Assembly (NCBI GenBank): GCA_023460535.1
Contig: JAEWPV010000005.1
Span: 1-64,000, forward strand
Origin: Bacillota bacterium
GTDB lineage: Bacteria; Bacillota; Clostridia; Oscillospirales; Ruminococcaceae
DNA: 64,000 nucleotides
Direction: 5' to 3'
Under the pieces are notes generated by a model that saw only the letters and a program-made list of their open reading frames with translations, had not been told where the DNA came from and searched no databases. A program made the translations under genes and the position numbers. Positions 18,542 to 26,649 of this stretch are shown here, piece by piece (position 1 is the stretch's first letter; the number at the start of each line of letters is the position of its first letter).

Positions 18542-19648
18542 CTACAACAGCCCAAAGCTTTTGCGGTACATAGCCGCCACATCCTGACGCAAAGGCGAAA
18601 CACAGGAATTTTGAACGTTTCTTGTCTTAACAGCGCTGTCCGCATAAAGCTCAATCTCCTCTGCGGTAATCGTTTCTTTCTCGCCGAGCACGGAAATGAG
18701 CAATTCTTCAAACTCAGCCACCGAAGCAAGACCCGCGCAGGAGACAATCTGCTCAATCCGTTTGGGGTTTGTTTTGCCGACGAAATCAAGAAACGCGCTA
18801 AGCAGCAAACCGTTTGCTCTGCCGTGGTCGATATTTTTATAGTAGGTAAGCGGGTAGCCCATGGAGTGGACGATGCTGGTACCCGTTTGCGCTATCACGA
18901 TACCCGCCAGCATTGAGGCATATAACAGCTTTTCGCGCACCTCAAACGAAAGCTCTCCGGAACGAAGTGCCCCGAAGCTGGAAACAATCTCTTTTATACT
19001 CTCAAGGGCTACCAGGTCGCTTACGGGATTGGAGCGAACCGTAAGCATGCCTTCCACCGCATGGGATAGCGCGTCAACCGCCGTATTCACCGTTGAAGCG
19101 ATAGGCAATGCCATGGTATACGAAGCATCTAAAAACGCGAATTTGGGGGAAATATAGGGCGATGAGATGCTTGTTTTAGTCTGTGCCTTGTGATTGGTCA
19201 GCACCGCATAGGGAGTAACCTCCGAACCGGTTCCCGCCGTGGTTGGCACAAACGCCATAGGCAGCACATGCTCGCCGTAATTGCCCGAAAACAGCTGTTC
19301 CTCGGGGATATCCTGACACGCCAACAATGCGATTGCTTTTGCGGCATCCATCGGCGAGCCGCCTCCGATGGCGATAACAAAATCAACACCCTGCTGTTTT
19401 GCGTACCGTGCGCCCTCATACGCGCATTCGATGGTGGGGTTTGCCATCACCTTATCAAACACTGCGTACTCCCTGCCTTGCCCACCTAGTGCCGCCGTAA
19501 TATCATCAAGCGCGCCGCACTTCTTTGCGGAGCTTGTACCGGTGACAATCAGTGCCTTATGGCCCAGGCTTGCGAGCAGCTGCGCGTATTCTTGAATGCA
19601 ACCTTTGCCGATGATTACCTTGGTTGGCATATAAAACTGTACCTTCAT
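18542..19648 (-). CDS. iron-containing alcohol dehydrogenase
   Basis: 368 residues of the group III (Fe-dependent) family: NAD-binding GGGSPMDAAKA, TTAGTGSEVT, and metal ligands supplied by VDALSHAVEG, the SIVHSMGYPL helix and DHGRANGLLL. It reduces an aldehyde to an alcohol, or the reverse, with NAD(P)H; the specific substrate (butanol, propanediol, hydroxybutyrate) cannot be read from sequence. ATG at 19648 has AGAGGA 7 nt upstream; the upstream open frame to 19699 lacks a site. Probably a fermentation or detoxification enzyme. Confidence 0.9.
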   Translation of the reverse strand: MKVQFYMPTKVIIGKGCIQEYAQLLASLGHKALIVTGTSSAKKCGALDDITAALGGQGREYAVFDKVMANPTIECAYEGARYAKQQGVDFVIAIGGGSPMDAAKAIALLACQDIPEEQLFSGNYGEHVLPMAFVPTTAGTGSEVTPYAVLTNHKAQTKTSISSPYISPKFAFLDASYTMALPIASTVNTAVDALSHAVEGMLTVRSNPVSDLVALESIKEIVSSFGALRSGELSFEVREKLLYASMLAGIVIAQTGTSIVHSMGYPLTYYKNIDHGRANGLLLSAFLDFVGKTNPKRIEQIVSCAGLASVAEFEELLISVLGEKETITAEEIELYADSAVKTRNVQNSCVSPLRQDVAAMYRKSFGLL

Positions 19649-19798
19649 TGCTGTTATCCTCTTTTCCCGCTGAGATGTATAGTCAATGCTATTGTCCATA
19701 TTGCGGATTGTATTTCTACCAAATGGTTCATGTACAGCGTAGTACGAAACCAGGCGATTGTCAACCGTCGGGCGGCTAAAAAATCCGTATCACGCAAG

Positions 19799-19826
19799 AA
19801 AAGCTGCCCAAACACGGGCAGCTTTT
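19799..19826 (-). terminator. terminator after coat protein genes
   Basis: AAAAGCTGCCC/GGGCAGCTTTT stem with a 6-nt loop, T-run on both strands; 40 nt past the stop of the coat protein gene on the minus strand. Confidence 0.85.
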
Positions 19827-19865
19827 CGGTGTTTGCTTGTCACCTAGCGTACGGTTTTGCAGCGT

Positions 19866-20141
19866 TTACCCTAACTGCTGATTTTGAAACTTTGTTTTAG
19901 TTTGCTGCACCTTGGCTTGATCTGCGGTCTCGGTCTGGTACCATCCTCGCAGCTTCATCTCGTTAAACAGATCAAACTGAATCTGGTGCTCCGCCTCTAA
20001 AAGGGACAGCATCGCGTCCCGCAGCTGAGGATGCTCACATTCATTGGAGCAGTTGTTGTATCCGTCGGTGATAAACTTTTGTGAGGATAACGCGTCGGTT
20101 ATCATGTCCTTATCTTGAAAAACGCTGCCGTTTGCCATCAT
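19866..20141 (-). CDS. CotF-like spore coat protein
   Basis: 91 residues, mostly helical. Features of the coat F family: an N-terminal ITDALSSQKFITDGYNNCSN segment and a central LLEAEHQIQFDLFNEMKLRGWY segment, ending in a Gln-rich tail. CotF-type proteins are deposited on the forespore surface under mother-cell sigma factors. It is the second gene of a two-gene set, 18 nt downstream of another small coat-like gene. A ferritin-like helical-bundle origin is plausible for both. Confidence 0.82.
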   Translation of the reverse strand: MMANGSVFQDKDMITDALSSQKFITDGYNNCSNECEHPQLRDAMLSLLEAEHQIQFDLFNEMKLRGWYQTETADQAKVQQTKTKFQNQQLG

Positions 20142-20159
20142 CGCTCTCGCCCCTTTCTA

Positions 20160-20345
20160 CTAGTTCAGATAAGACATCAGTGTGTTGTAATGATTCTGAT
20201 GCTCTGCCGCTATCTGCTCACATTTTGCTTTTAGCTGCACGTCCGACAGCTGCTGCGCATACATCCGATACTTTTTAACCAGCACCTCTTCCTGCGAAAG
20301 CTGGTCAGTCAGAGCGGAAAGCTCTTTTGCGGTAAGGTCTGCCAT
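20160..20345 (-). CDS. small CotF-like spore coat protein
   Basis: 61 residues, helical and acidic/Gln-rich: TAKELSALTDQLSQEEVLV followed by KKYRMYAQQLSD. Resembles the first helices of coat F family proteins. It is first of a pair with the 91-residue CotF-like protein. An AGGAGTG ribosome site precedes the ATG. Likely expressed late in sporulation in the mother cell; no promoter was confidently recognised upstream. Confidence 0.75.
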   Translation of the reverse strand: MADLTAKELSALTDQLSQEEVLVKKYRMYAQQLSDVQLKAKCEQIAAEHQNHYNTLMSYLN

Positions 20346-20587
20346 TCAAATCACTCCTGTTTTAGATATTCTCATTTCACTTAGAAGTCGTACGATTTAT
20401 GCGACATGGTTATTGTTAGCAGACATCCTATCGTTATCCCTTCTGTTTTTTCGTGTGAGCAAAGTTTGCTATGGGATACCTGTTTATACACAAAACAAAG
20501 TATAAATTGAAGATTTATAGGAACACTATTTTTGCTTCTGTTTATAGTATTTTACCACTCTCTCACAGAAAAGAGGTGAATTACAGG

Positions 20588-20737
20588 ATGGCAAAAAGAG
20601 ACGATAGAAAAAATAACGCCCAGAACAAAGCGCAAAACCGCACCCAAAATGCGCAGCAAAACAATCAAAACAATATAAACAACCAGAACAATCAGAACAA
20701 TCAGAACAATCTTAACAACATCAAAAACGACAGATAA
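20588..20737 (+). CDS. tiny Asn/Gln-rich low-complexity protein
   Basis: 49 residues: a basic start (MAKRDDRKNNAQ), then repeats of QN/NN ending in IKNDR; about half the residues are Asn and most of the rest Gln/Lys. The DNA shows a short direct repeat (cagaacaat units at about 20683-20709). ATG 20588 is preceded by AGAGGTGA with an 8-nt gap, which supports translation. No family recognised. The location, divergent from two spore coat genes, suggests a spore-associated role, but it does not match the small acid-soluble protein families. Confidence 0.6.
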   Translation: MAKRDDRKNNAQNKAQNRTQNAQQNNQNNINNQNNQNNQNNLNNIKNDR

Positions 20738-20773
20738 TCACAGTCGCTGTACGGGCATTTTAGCTAAAATTTT

Positions 20774-20815
20774 AAGGCATACGGATGGGAGCTATCGCCC
20801 CTGTCCGTATGCCTT
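20774..20815. terminator. bidirectional hairpin terminator
   Basis: 12-bp stem AAGGCATACGGA/TCCGTATGCCTT with an 18-nt loop, between convergent genes. T-runs are modest on either side. Confidence 0.65.
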
Positions 20816-20834
20816 GTTATACGCTATAGTATGA

Positions 20835-21230
20835 CTACGAGCCGAATACCTCGTCGTAGTTTTTATATCGCCATTCTATTGTGTCGCCCTGGGATATCAT
20901 TTGCTCCTTTGCGCCAACCATAGCCAGTTCAGTGTTCACGTATAAAAGCCATCCGTCAGTTGGGGTGCTGGGCAGGTCTGAGAACGCGGTTACAAAGCCG
21001 TCGGTCGCCTCCATGGTGAGTTTTCCCTTAGCTACGGCTGCCTCTGTGGCGTCCATCGCCGTCGGTTCTTCCTTGGTGTTTACCGTTACCGTTTGATTAA
21101 AAATCGATACGCCCTCCGGTCCCGTAATCTGCACCGTCACATCGACTCCCTTTGCACTGCATCCCGCAAGCAGCAGCAACGAAACCGCGAGAGTTAGCGC
21201 AAGTACCCTGACTAAATTTGCTCTTGTCAT
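20835..21230 (-). CDS. DUF4430-domain lipoprotein
   Basis: 131 residues: signal peptide with lipobox LLLAGC (cleavage before the Cys near residue 24), then a small beta-rich domain with GWLLYVN and GDTIEWRYKNYDE, typical of DUF4430 (also seen in cobalamin-binding transcobalamin-like and SLBB-related folds). Predicted to be anchored on the outer face of the membrane. AAAGGAAG precedes the ATG. Function unknown; related domains bind corrinoids or occur in surface proteins. Confidence 0.82.
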   Translation of the reverse strand: MTRANLVRVLALTLAVSLLLLAGCSAKGVDVTVQITGPEGVSIFNQTVTVNTKEEPTAMDATEAAVAKGKLTMEATDGFVTAFSDLPSTPTDGWLLYVNTELAMVGAKEQMISQGDTIEWRYKNYDEVFGS

Positions 21231-21380
21231 ATATATCTTCCTTTCTGTTGCCCCGCCGTTTCGTTTTTGTTGCTGCGGCAGGGATTCTATTCAAAGCCGC
21301 CATTAAGCGACATGAACGCGTCTTGACTGGCAAAATAACTTCCATCGTTTTCTGCACTATTTTTCGTTGTTATTCCAATC

Positions 21381-21410
21381 AAAAGCCGACGCGTCTTACA
21401 GCGCCGGCTT
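21381..21410 (-). terminator. terminator after fsa
   Basis: AAGCCGGCGC stem with its complement (one G-T pair) then TTTTGATT on the minus strand. Confidence 0.75.
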
Positions 21411-21430
21411 ATATAAAAGCTGAAAGTCAA

Positions 21431-22084
21431 TTACTCGCCAAATACCTTCCTGTAATCCTCCTGGAACTTAACAATACCGATATCGGTCAGGGGGTGTTTG
21501 GTCATCTGCTCGATAACAGAATAAGGAATGGTAGCAATATCAGCACCCGCAAGCGCACAATCTGTTACGTGGATGGGGTTGCGGATGGATGCCGCGATAA
21601 TCTCGGCTTCGATGCCGTGAACCGCAAACATCTCGCTGATGGTACGAATGAGGTCGATACCGGGCTGGGAGATATCATCCAATCTGCCAAGGAAGGGGCT
21701 GACAAACGCAGCGCCCGCACGGGCAGCCAGAAGTGCTTGGTTGGCACTGAATATCAGCGTGACATTTACCTTTATGCCCTCGCCAGCGAGCACCTTAGTA
21801 GCCTTAAGACCCTCTACCGTCATGGGGATCTTAACAACCATATTCGGATGGAGCTTTGCAATCTCGCGGCCTTCGCTGATCATGCCCTCGGCGTCTATAG
21901 TGGTTGCTTTTACCTCACCGGATATGGGACCGTCCACCAGTGTGGTAATCTCTTTTATTACGTCTACAAGGTCTCTGCCCTCTTTAGCAATCAGGCTTGG
22001 GTTGGTTGTAACACCACAGATAACACCCAGATCGTTGGCTTTTTTAATGTCTGCAACATTTGCTGTGTCAATAAACAGTTTCAA
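21431..22084 (-). CDS. fsa: fructose-6-phosphate aldolase / small transaldolase
   Basis: 217 residues, the short (TalC/FSA) class: MKLFIDTAN start, TTNPSL, the Schiff-base Lys in VVKIPMT (about residue 85), and FVSPFLGRLDD. It either cleaves fructose-6-phosphate to dihydroxyacetone and glyceraldehyde-3-phosphate or acts as a transaldolase in pentose phosphate exchange; the two activities are hard to separate by sequence, and in Clostridia lacking classical transaldolase this class usually fills that role. The start is TTG, with AAAGGATG 7-8 nt upstream. A monocistronic unit with its own terminator. Confidence 0.93.
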   Translation of the reverse strand: MKLFIDTANVADIKKANDLGVICGVTTNPSLIAKEGRDLVDVIKEITTLVDGPISGEVKATTIDAEGMISEGREIAKLHPNMVVKIPMTVEGLKATKVLAGEGIKVNVTLIFSANQALLAARAGAAFVSPFLGRLDDISQPGIDLIRTISEMFAVHGIEAEIIAASIRNPIHVTDCALAGADIATIPYSVIEQMTKHPLTDIGIVKFQEDYRKVFGE

Positions 22085-22132
22085 TTTTCATCATCCTTTC
22101 ATTTTCACGCTAAGGCCGGTTTATTCAAAACA

Positions 22133-22149
22133 CACACCCGCGACGGGTG
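22133..22149 (-). terminator. short hairpin between sigE and fsa
   Basis: ACACCCG/CGGGTGT 7-bp stem with a 3-nt loop, followed on the minus strand by GTGTTTTGAAT. Could end the spoIIG transcript or lie in the fsa leader. Confidence 0.45.
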
Positions 22150-22308
22150 TTGCTTTGTAAGTGATTGAGTTGTACATACCTTCTATTATGCCCGACAAAA
22201 AGGATAAAACCGATAGTTACAGCGGGTACCATTTCCAGTAACAGATTATAGCATACTAACACGTAAAACTCAACCGATTAAAACACAATAACCGAAAATA
22301 TTCGAAAA

Positions 22309-23040
22309 TCAGACACAGGTTACCTTATCAAGGTCTTTGCGCAGGCGTTTGATGATTCGCTTTTCTAAACGCGAGATGTAGGACTGGGATATGCCAATCA
22401 TATCCGCCACCTCTTTTTGTGTGCGCTCGATGCCGTCGCTTAGCCCAAAGCGCATCTGCATGATGATACGCTCCCGGTCGGACAGCCGGTCGATCGCCTC
22501 ATGCAGCAGCGTTTTTTCTACATCCTGCTCGATATGCCGGCTGATGTAGTCGCTGTCCGTACCCAGTACGTCAGAAAGCAGCAGCTCGTTACCATCCCAG
22601 TCGATGTTGAGCGGTTCGTCGATGGAAAGGTCGTTTTTATACTGACTGCTCTTGCGTAAAAACATGAGTATCTCGTTTTCTATACAACGCGAGGCATATG
22701 TAGCAAGCTTAATGCCCTTATCTGGGCAGAAGGTGTTTACCGCCTTAATCAACCCGATGGTTCCGATCGAGATTAGATCCTCTACCCCCACGCCGGTTGA
22801 TTCAAACTTGCGCGAGATATAGACCACAAGGCGCAGGTTGTGCACAATCAAGGTCTGGCGCGCATTCTCCTCGTCTGTCTCCAGCTTTTTAAAGATAACA
22901 ATCTCTTCGTCAAGGCTCAGCGGCGGCGGAAGCGTCTCCGGTCCGTTGATGTAGTGAAGGGGATCGCACAGACCGAGGCGAATGAGCAGTCTCAACACCC
23001 CATACCGTATTGCTGACACTGCCGTCGCTTTAGTTTTCAT
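22309..23040 (-). CDS. sigE: RNA polymerase sporulation sigma factor sigma-E
   Basis: 243 residues from the ATG at 23040. Sigma-70 regions 2 (NLRLVVYISRKFESTGVGVE, then DLISIGTIGLIKAV), 3 and 4 (TQKEVADMIGISQSYISRLEKR) are all present. The N-terminal about 25 hydrophobic/basic residues preceding the GPETLPPPLS segment correspond to the pro-sequence that SpoIIGA removes. It directs early mother-cell transcription. The frame overlaps the end of spoIIGA by 11 nt, implying translational coupling. The ATG lies 11 nt after GGAG; the GTG at 23052 has no spacing. In many spore formers sigG follows; here the next gene downstream is fsa. Confidence 0.95.
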   Translation of the reverse strand: MKTKATAVSAIRYGVLRLLIRLGLCDPLHYINGPETLPPPLSLDEEIVIFKKLETDEENARQTLIVHNLRLVVYISRKFESTGVGVEDLISIGTIGLIKAVNTFCPDKGIKLATYASRCIENEILMFLRKSSQYKNDLSIDEPLNIDWDGNELLLSDVLGTDSDYISRHIEQDVEKTLLHEAIDRLSDRERIIMQMRFGLSDGIERTQKEVADMIGISQSYISRLEKRIIKRLRKDLDKVTCV

Positions 23041-23965
23041 AACATCGTGCACTCCGTTTCTCTGTTGATAGTTCTATAATCTGAGGATTTAGAATACAAG
23101 AGTAATCCAGCCGTGTCGTGCGCTTTTTTGCAACACCGATATAAACCTTTTCACAATACAGGCGTGTTGTCTCATGTTCCAGCATAAAGCTGTCCGGTCT
23201 AATGGCAAAAAGCATCCCCTCCCCCGACACATCGTGGTAGGGGATGACACGAACAGATGAGGCAAACTCGCTGGCACTTAACGCCTGCATAGCCCCTGCT
23301 GCATCGGTTTGCAGTATAATCTCGCTCAGCTTAGCGGGCAGCAGCTCGCGGATATCCGCAGCACCGCACACCGCCACCGGATACTGCGAAAACGCCTCTC
23401 TGAGGCTGTTACCCGTGTCCACAACCGCGTCAAGCGTGACCGCTCTTCCGCCAAACCCGACCGTCACACGATAACACAGCGTAGCCGGAACCCGCCGCTT
23501 GGCTATGTACTGTACCAATGTCATACCAAGATAGGCCACAATGGTATAGATTGCGAGCTGAAGCACCGAGATATCAAAATACACCGCGCTGTTGTTTACC
23601 AACATGCCGTGAGGGCTTGTAAGAAAATAAAGCGCGGAGAAAATGCCCCCAAACAAAAAAGTGCTAACCATAAACACACAGTAGGCTCGCACATACAACC
23701 TTTTATTTTTTATTCCGAATGCGGCAAGGGCAATGGATAGCCCAAATACCGCCTTTATCAGCAGATCAAGGGGTAAAATGATACGCGGAGCAAAGATAAT
23801 GAGTGAATATATGCTGCCCAGCAAGGACGCAAGCAACAGGCGCAGCCGTTTGGCAGGAGCAGGCGTAAGCCTTGCTGTCAAGAGCAGCAAAAAGTAGTTG
23901 ACAAGCAGGTTAACACCCAGTAAAACATCTATGTACACAACCTGCCCGCGCACACGCAACCCCAC
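23030..23965 (-). CDS. spoIIGA: sigma-E processing aspartic peptidase SpoIIGA
   Basis: About 305-311 residues. The N-terminal half has five hydrophobic segments (starting YIDVLLGVNLLVNYFLLLL); the C-terminal half carries the aspartic protease signature DTGNSL (about residue 182) expected of SpoIIGA, which dimerises in the septal membrane and cleaves pro-sigma-E. Directly upstream of and overlapping sigE, the classical spoIIG arrangement. The start is uncertain: GTG at 23965, GTG at 23953 (6 nt after AGGTGG) or GTG at 23938 are all in frame; comparison with the Bacillus protein favours a start close to VYID. Confidence 0.93.
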   Translation of the reverse strand: MGLRVRGQVVYIDVLLGVNLLVNYFLLLLTARLTPAPAKRLRLLLASLLGSIYSLIIFAPRIILPLDLLIKAVFGLSIALAAFGIKNKRLYVRAYCVFMVSTFLFGGIFSALYFLTSPHGMLVNNSAVYFDISVLQLAIYTIVAYLGMTLVQYIAKRRVPATLCYRVTVGFGGRAVTLDAVVDTGNSLREAFSQYPVAVCGAADIRELLPAKLSEIILQTDAAGAMQALSASEFASSVRVIPYHDVSGEGMLFAIRPDSFMLEHETTRLYCEKVYIGVAKKRTTRLDYSCILNPQIIELSTEKRSARCYEN

Positions 23966-24011
23966 CTTTTATTACTCATTATAGAGGTACGTGCCCCTTT
24001 TATTTTGTCAC

Positions 24012-24042
24012 ATTATATGCGGACTTCTTGCCGAAAATACAA
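24012..24042 (-). promoter_or_regulatory. spoIIG promoter with Spo0A-box-like sequence
   Basis: TTGTAT (24037-24042), long 19-nt spacer, TATAAT (24012-24017). Within the spacer TTCGGCA (24029-24035) differs by one base from the 0A box TTCGACA. A long spacer and 0A sites near the -35 are features of the Bacillus spoIIG promoter, so phospho-Spo0A activation is a reasonable inference. Confidence 0.5.
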
Positions 24043-24160
24043 GGTTTTGAGCTGCTTATCCATTTTGTGCATGTCCTAAACAGAAAAAGAGGCGAGCTTT
24101 AAGCTGCATGCTACAACAGGTTAAACGTAGCTTTGCTGCTGCCTTGCTTAGCAAGCCAAC

Positions 24161-24198
24161 AACCCGCCGAAAGAGAAGATTCTCTCGGCGGGTTGATA
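24161..24198 (-). terminator. terminator after acyl-CoA synthetase
   Basis: CAACCCGCCGA...TCGGCGGGTTG stem on either side of an AGAGAAG/ATTCTC inner stem. Lies between the synthetase stop and the spoIIG promoter. Confidence 0.75.
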
Positions 24199-24228
24199 AT
24201 TAGTATTGTATTATTACCCCTGAACTGA

Positions 24229-25881
24229 TTACTTTTTATCGCTCTCCTGCCTAATTTGCACGCGGCGGATTTTGCCGCTGATGGTTTTAGGCAGCTCGGG
24301 TACAAACTCAAGGATGCGCGGGTATTTGTACGGAGCGGTCTGGTTTTTTACATGCTCCTGCAGCTCCTTGGCGAGCGCGTCGGACGGGGTATAGTTCTTA
24401 GTTAGCACTACGGTAGCCCTTACCACCTGCCCGCGTACGGGGTCGGGTGCGCCGGTTACGGCACATTCCAGTACGGCGGGGTGCTCCATCAACACGCTTT
24501 CAATCTCAAACGGACCGATGCGGTAGCCGGAGGATTTAATCAGGTCGTCGGTGCGCCCGACATACCACAGATAGCCGTCTTCATCCCGCCATGCGGTATC
24601 GCCGGTATGGTACAATCCGTCGTGCCATGCGTCGTTTGTGAGCGCTTCGTTGCGGTAATACCCCATAAACAAACCCACCTGTTTTGCGTCAGTGGTGCGA
24701 ACCACAATCTCGCCCACCTCGCCGGTGGAAACCGGGTTGCCTTCGTCATCCACCAAATCAACGGTGTAAAGCGGCGAGGGCTTGCCCATCGAGCCGGGTT
24801 TGGGCTCGGTGCCGAACAGGTTTGCCACAAGCAGGGTAGTTTCGGTTTGACCGAAGCCTTCCATCAGCTTAAGACCGGTATAGTCCTTAAACCGATTGTA
24901 TACCTCAGGGTTAAGGGCCTCGCCCGCCACGGTGGCATATTTTAACGCACTAAGGTCGTACCCTTCCATCCCCTCTTTGATAAAGAAGCGATAGATGGTA
25001 GGCGGCGCACAAAATGAGGTGACACGGTACTTCTCAAGCTTATCAAGCAGATTCGCCGCCACAAAGCGGTCAAAATCATATACAAACACGGTGGCTCCCA
25101 AAAACCACTGACCGTACAGCTTACCCCATGCCGCCTTGCCCCAACCGGTTTCAGATACAGTCAGATGCAACCCGCCATAAGGAATGTTCTGCCAATGCTT
25201 CGCGGTAATAATATGACCGATAGCGTACGAGTTATCGTGAATAACCATCTTGGGGTAACCGGTTGTGCCGGAGGTAAAATACAGCAGCATCGGGTCGGTA
25301 ACAAACGTTGGAGGTTTTTCATAGACACCGTCAGAGGAAGCAACCGCCTCGTCAAGGTCGATAAACCCTGCCTTGTTGCCCCTTACCATGTAAAGCGTTT
25401 TCACCTCGGGGCATTCCTTGCATGCTTCGAGCACATGGTCGGATACATCCCCGTCGTGGGTGCACACCACAGCCGACACACCCGCCGCGTCAAACCGGTA
25501 CACCAGATCCTTCTTTGTTAAAAGGTTGGTGGCGGGAATCACCACCGCACCCAGCTTCATCAGCGCGGTAACCACATACCAAAACTGATAATGGCGCTTG
25601 AGAATCAGCATAACGCGGTCGCCTTTTTTAATGCCGGCGCGGGCGAATACCGCTGCCGCCCGGTCGCTGTAATCCTTCATATCCGCAAACGTAAATACGC
25701 GTTCCTCGCCCTGCTCGTTGCACCACAACAGTGCGCGACGGTCGGGGTCATTTTTTGCAAACTCGTCTACGACATCAAACGCAAAATTGAAGTGTTCGGG
25801 GCAAACCGGCTCAAAGCAGGTAAGCACGCCATTCTCATCAAAGGTTTCCTTGCAAAAATTTTTATAGTAATGTTCCATCAT
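24229..25881 (-). CDS. AMP-forming acyl-CoA synthetase (acetyl-CoA synthetase superfamily)
   Basis: About 550 residues. All ANL-superfamily motifs are present: P-loop YFTSGTTGYPK, GFGQTET, the hinge region YHTGDTAWRDEDGYL with GRTDDLIKSSGYR, and the catalytic Lys in KTISGKIRR. The enzyme activates a carboxylate with ATP to acyl-AMP and then to the CoA thioester. Sequence style resembles medium-chain/branched acyl-CoA ligases rather than strict acetyl-CoA synthetase; the substrate is open. ATG at 25881 is preceded by AAAGGG. It lies 30 nt downstream of an XRE-cupin regulator, so the two are almost certainly an operon, itself downstream of a T-box leader. Confidence 0.9.
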   Translation of the reverse strand: MMEHYYKNFCKETFDENGVLTCFEPVCPEHFNFAFDVVDEFAKNDPDRRALLWCNEQGEERVFTFADMKDYSDRAAAVFARAGIKKGDRVMLILKRHYQFWYVVTALMKLGAVVIPATNLLTKKDLVYRFDAAGVSAVVCTHDGDVSDHVLEACKECPEVKTLYMVRGNKAGFIDLDEAVASSDGVYEKPPTFVTDPMLLYFTSGTTGYPKMVIHDNSYAIGHIITAKHWQNIPYGGLHLTVSETGWGKAAWGKLYGQWFLGATVFVYDFDRFVAANLLDKLEKYRVTSFCAPPTIYRFFIKEGMEGYDLSALKYATVAGEALNPEVYNRFKDYTGLKLMEGFGQTETTLLVANLFGTEPKPGSMGKPSPLYTVDLVDDEGNPVSTGEVGEIVVRTTDAKQVGLFMGYYRNEALTNDAWHDGLYHTGDTAWRDEDGYLWYVGRTDDLIKSSGYRIGPFEIESVLMEHPAVLECAVTGAPDPVRGQVVRATVVLTKNYTPSDALAKELQEHVKNQTAPYKYPRILEFVPELPKTISGKIRRVQIRQESDKK

Positions 25882-25913
25882 CAACAATCCCTTTCCTGTA
25901 ACCGCAAGACAGC

Positions 25914-26504
25914 TTAGCCCTTGTCCTGGGTGTTTTTATGATCCTTAAGCACTACCGCTAAAAATGTGCAATCACTGCCTCCTGTGGCTATCATGCCGTG
26001 ACCGTGACCGGAGTTGTAATAGATGGCGTCGCCCTCTTCCAGATACTCGATGTGCCCTTCCATCGCAACTTTCAGCTTGCCCTGCAGTACAAAGTCAAAC
26101 TCCTGCCCCTCGTGATAGCTCAGGTGCATCGGCTTATCCTGTTCTTCTTGACTGTAAGGAGCGGTAACAAGAAAGGGCTCTGCAATCTTGTTCTTTAACA
26201 GCGGCGCTAAATGCTGGTAGGTAAAGCCCTGCCGACGTTGAATGGGCAGACCCTTATCCTTTCGAACAACGGTGTAGAACGAAAGGCGGGGATTTTCGCC
26301 GGTTAATAGCTCTACAATATCAACCCCAAAGCGTTCGGCGCATTTAAACAGAAAGGTGAACGAAAAATCCGATTTTCCGCTCTCTAGCAGGCTGTACTCC
26401 TGCACGGTGACGTCGGTGGTTTTTGCCATCTCTTCCACAGAAAGCTCCAGTATCTCACGCAGGGTACGAATTCGCTCGGCAATCTCAATAATTCTCGGTT
26501 CCAT
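25914..26504 (-). CDS. XRE-type HTH regulator with C-terminal cupin sensor
   Basis: 196 residues: an N-terminal helix-turn-helix (about 8-65; LRTLREILELSVEEMAKTT, SLLESGKSDFSF) and a C-terminal cupin (about 115-190; LSYHEGQEFDFVLQGKLKV, YLEEGDAIYYNSGHGHGM) that should bind a small ligand. GGGGAGGA lies 7 nt before the ATG. It is the first gene of an operon with the acyl-CoA synthetase and probably autoregulates it in response to a carboxylate or CoA ester (inference). Two regulatory elements precede it: an inverted repeat (CCACG/CGTGG at 26584-26600) and a complete T-box. Confidence 0.9.
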   Translation of the reverse strand: MEPRIIEIAERIRTLREILELSVEEMAKTTDVTVQEYSLLESGKSDFSFTFLFKCAERFGVDIVELLTGENPRLSFYTVVRKDKGLPIQRRQGFTYQHLAPLLKNKIAEPFLVTAPYSQEEQDKPMHLSYHEGQEFDFVLQGKLKVAMEGHIEYLEEGDAIYYNSGHGHGMIATGGSDCTFLAVVLKDHKNTQDKG

Positions 26505-26583
26505 TGAATAATCCTCCCCGGTTATTTTTTTACAGGCGGCAAACAGGGTTATACGAGCCCTGCAAAAAGTCTTTATGATTTAA

Positions 26584-26600
26584 CCACGTTCCACTCGTGG
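26584..26600. repeat. inverted repeat, candidate operator of the XRE-cupin gene
   Basis: CCACG (26584-26588) and CGTGG (26596-26600) separated by 7 nt, between the T-box terminator and the regulator's start, just downstream of a possible second promoter (TTGCCA 26643-26648, 18 nt, TATATA 26619-26624). Confidence 0.4.
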
Positions 26601-26649
26601 GACAGGGTTCGGTATCATTATATACACTTTTGAAAGGGATATTGGCAAA

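Noticed and set aside
20588..20737. Gamma-type small acid-soluble spore protein
   Set aside because: Asn/Gln richness is similar in spirit, but the characteristic repeats and protease site are absent.
21218..22168. Long open frame (316 codons) on the + strand
   Set aside because: Antisense to fsa, whose motifs are unambiguous; composition is that of a reverse-complement shadow with no ribosome site.
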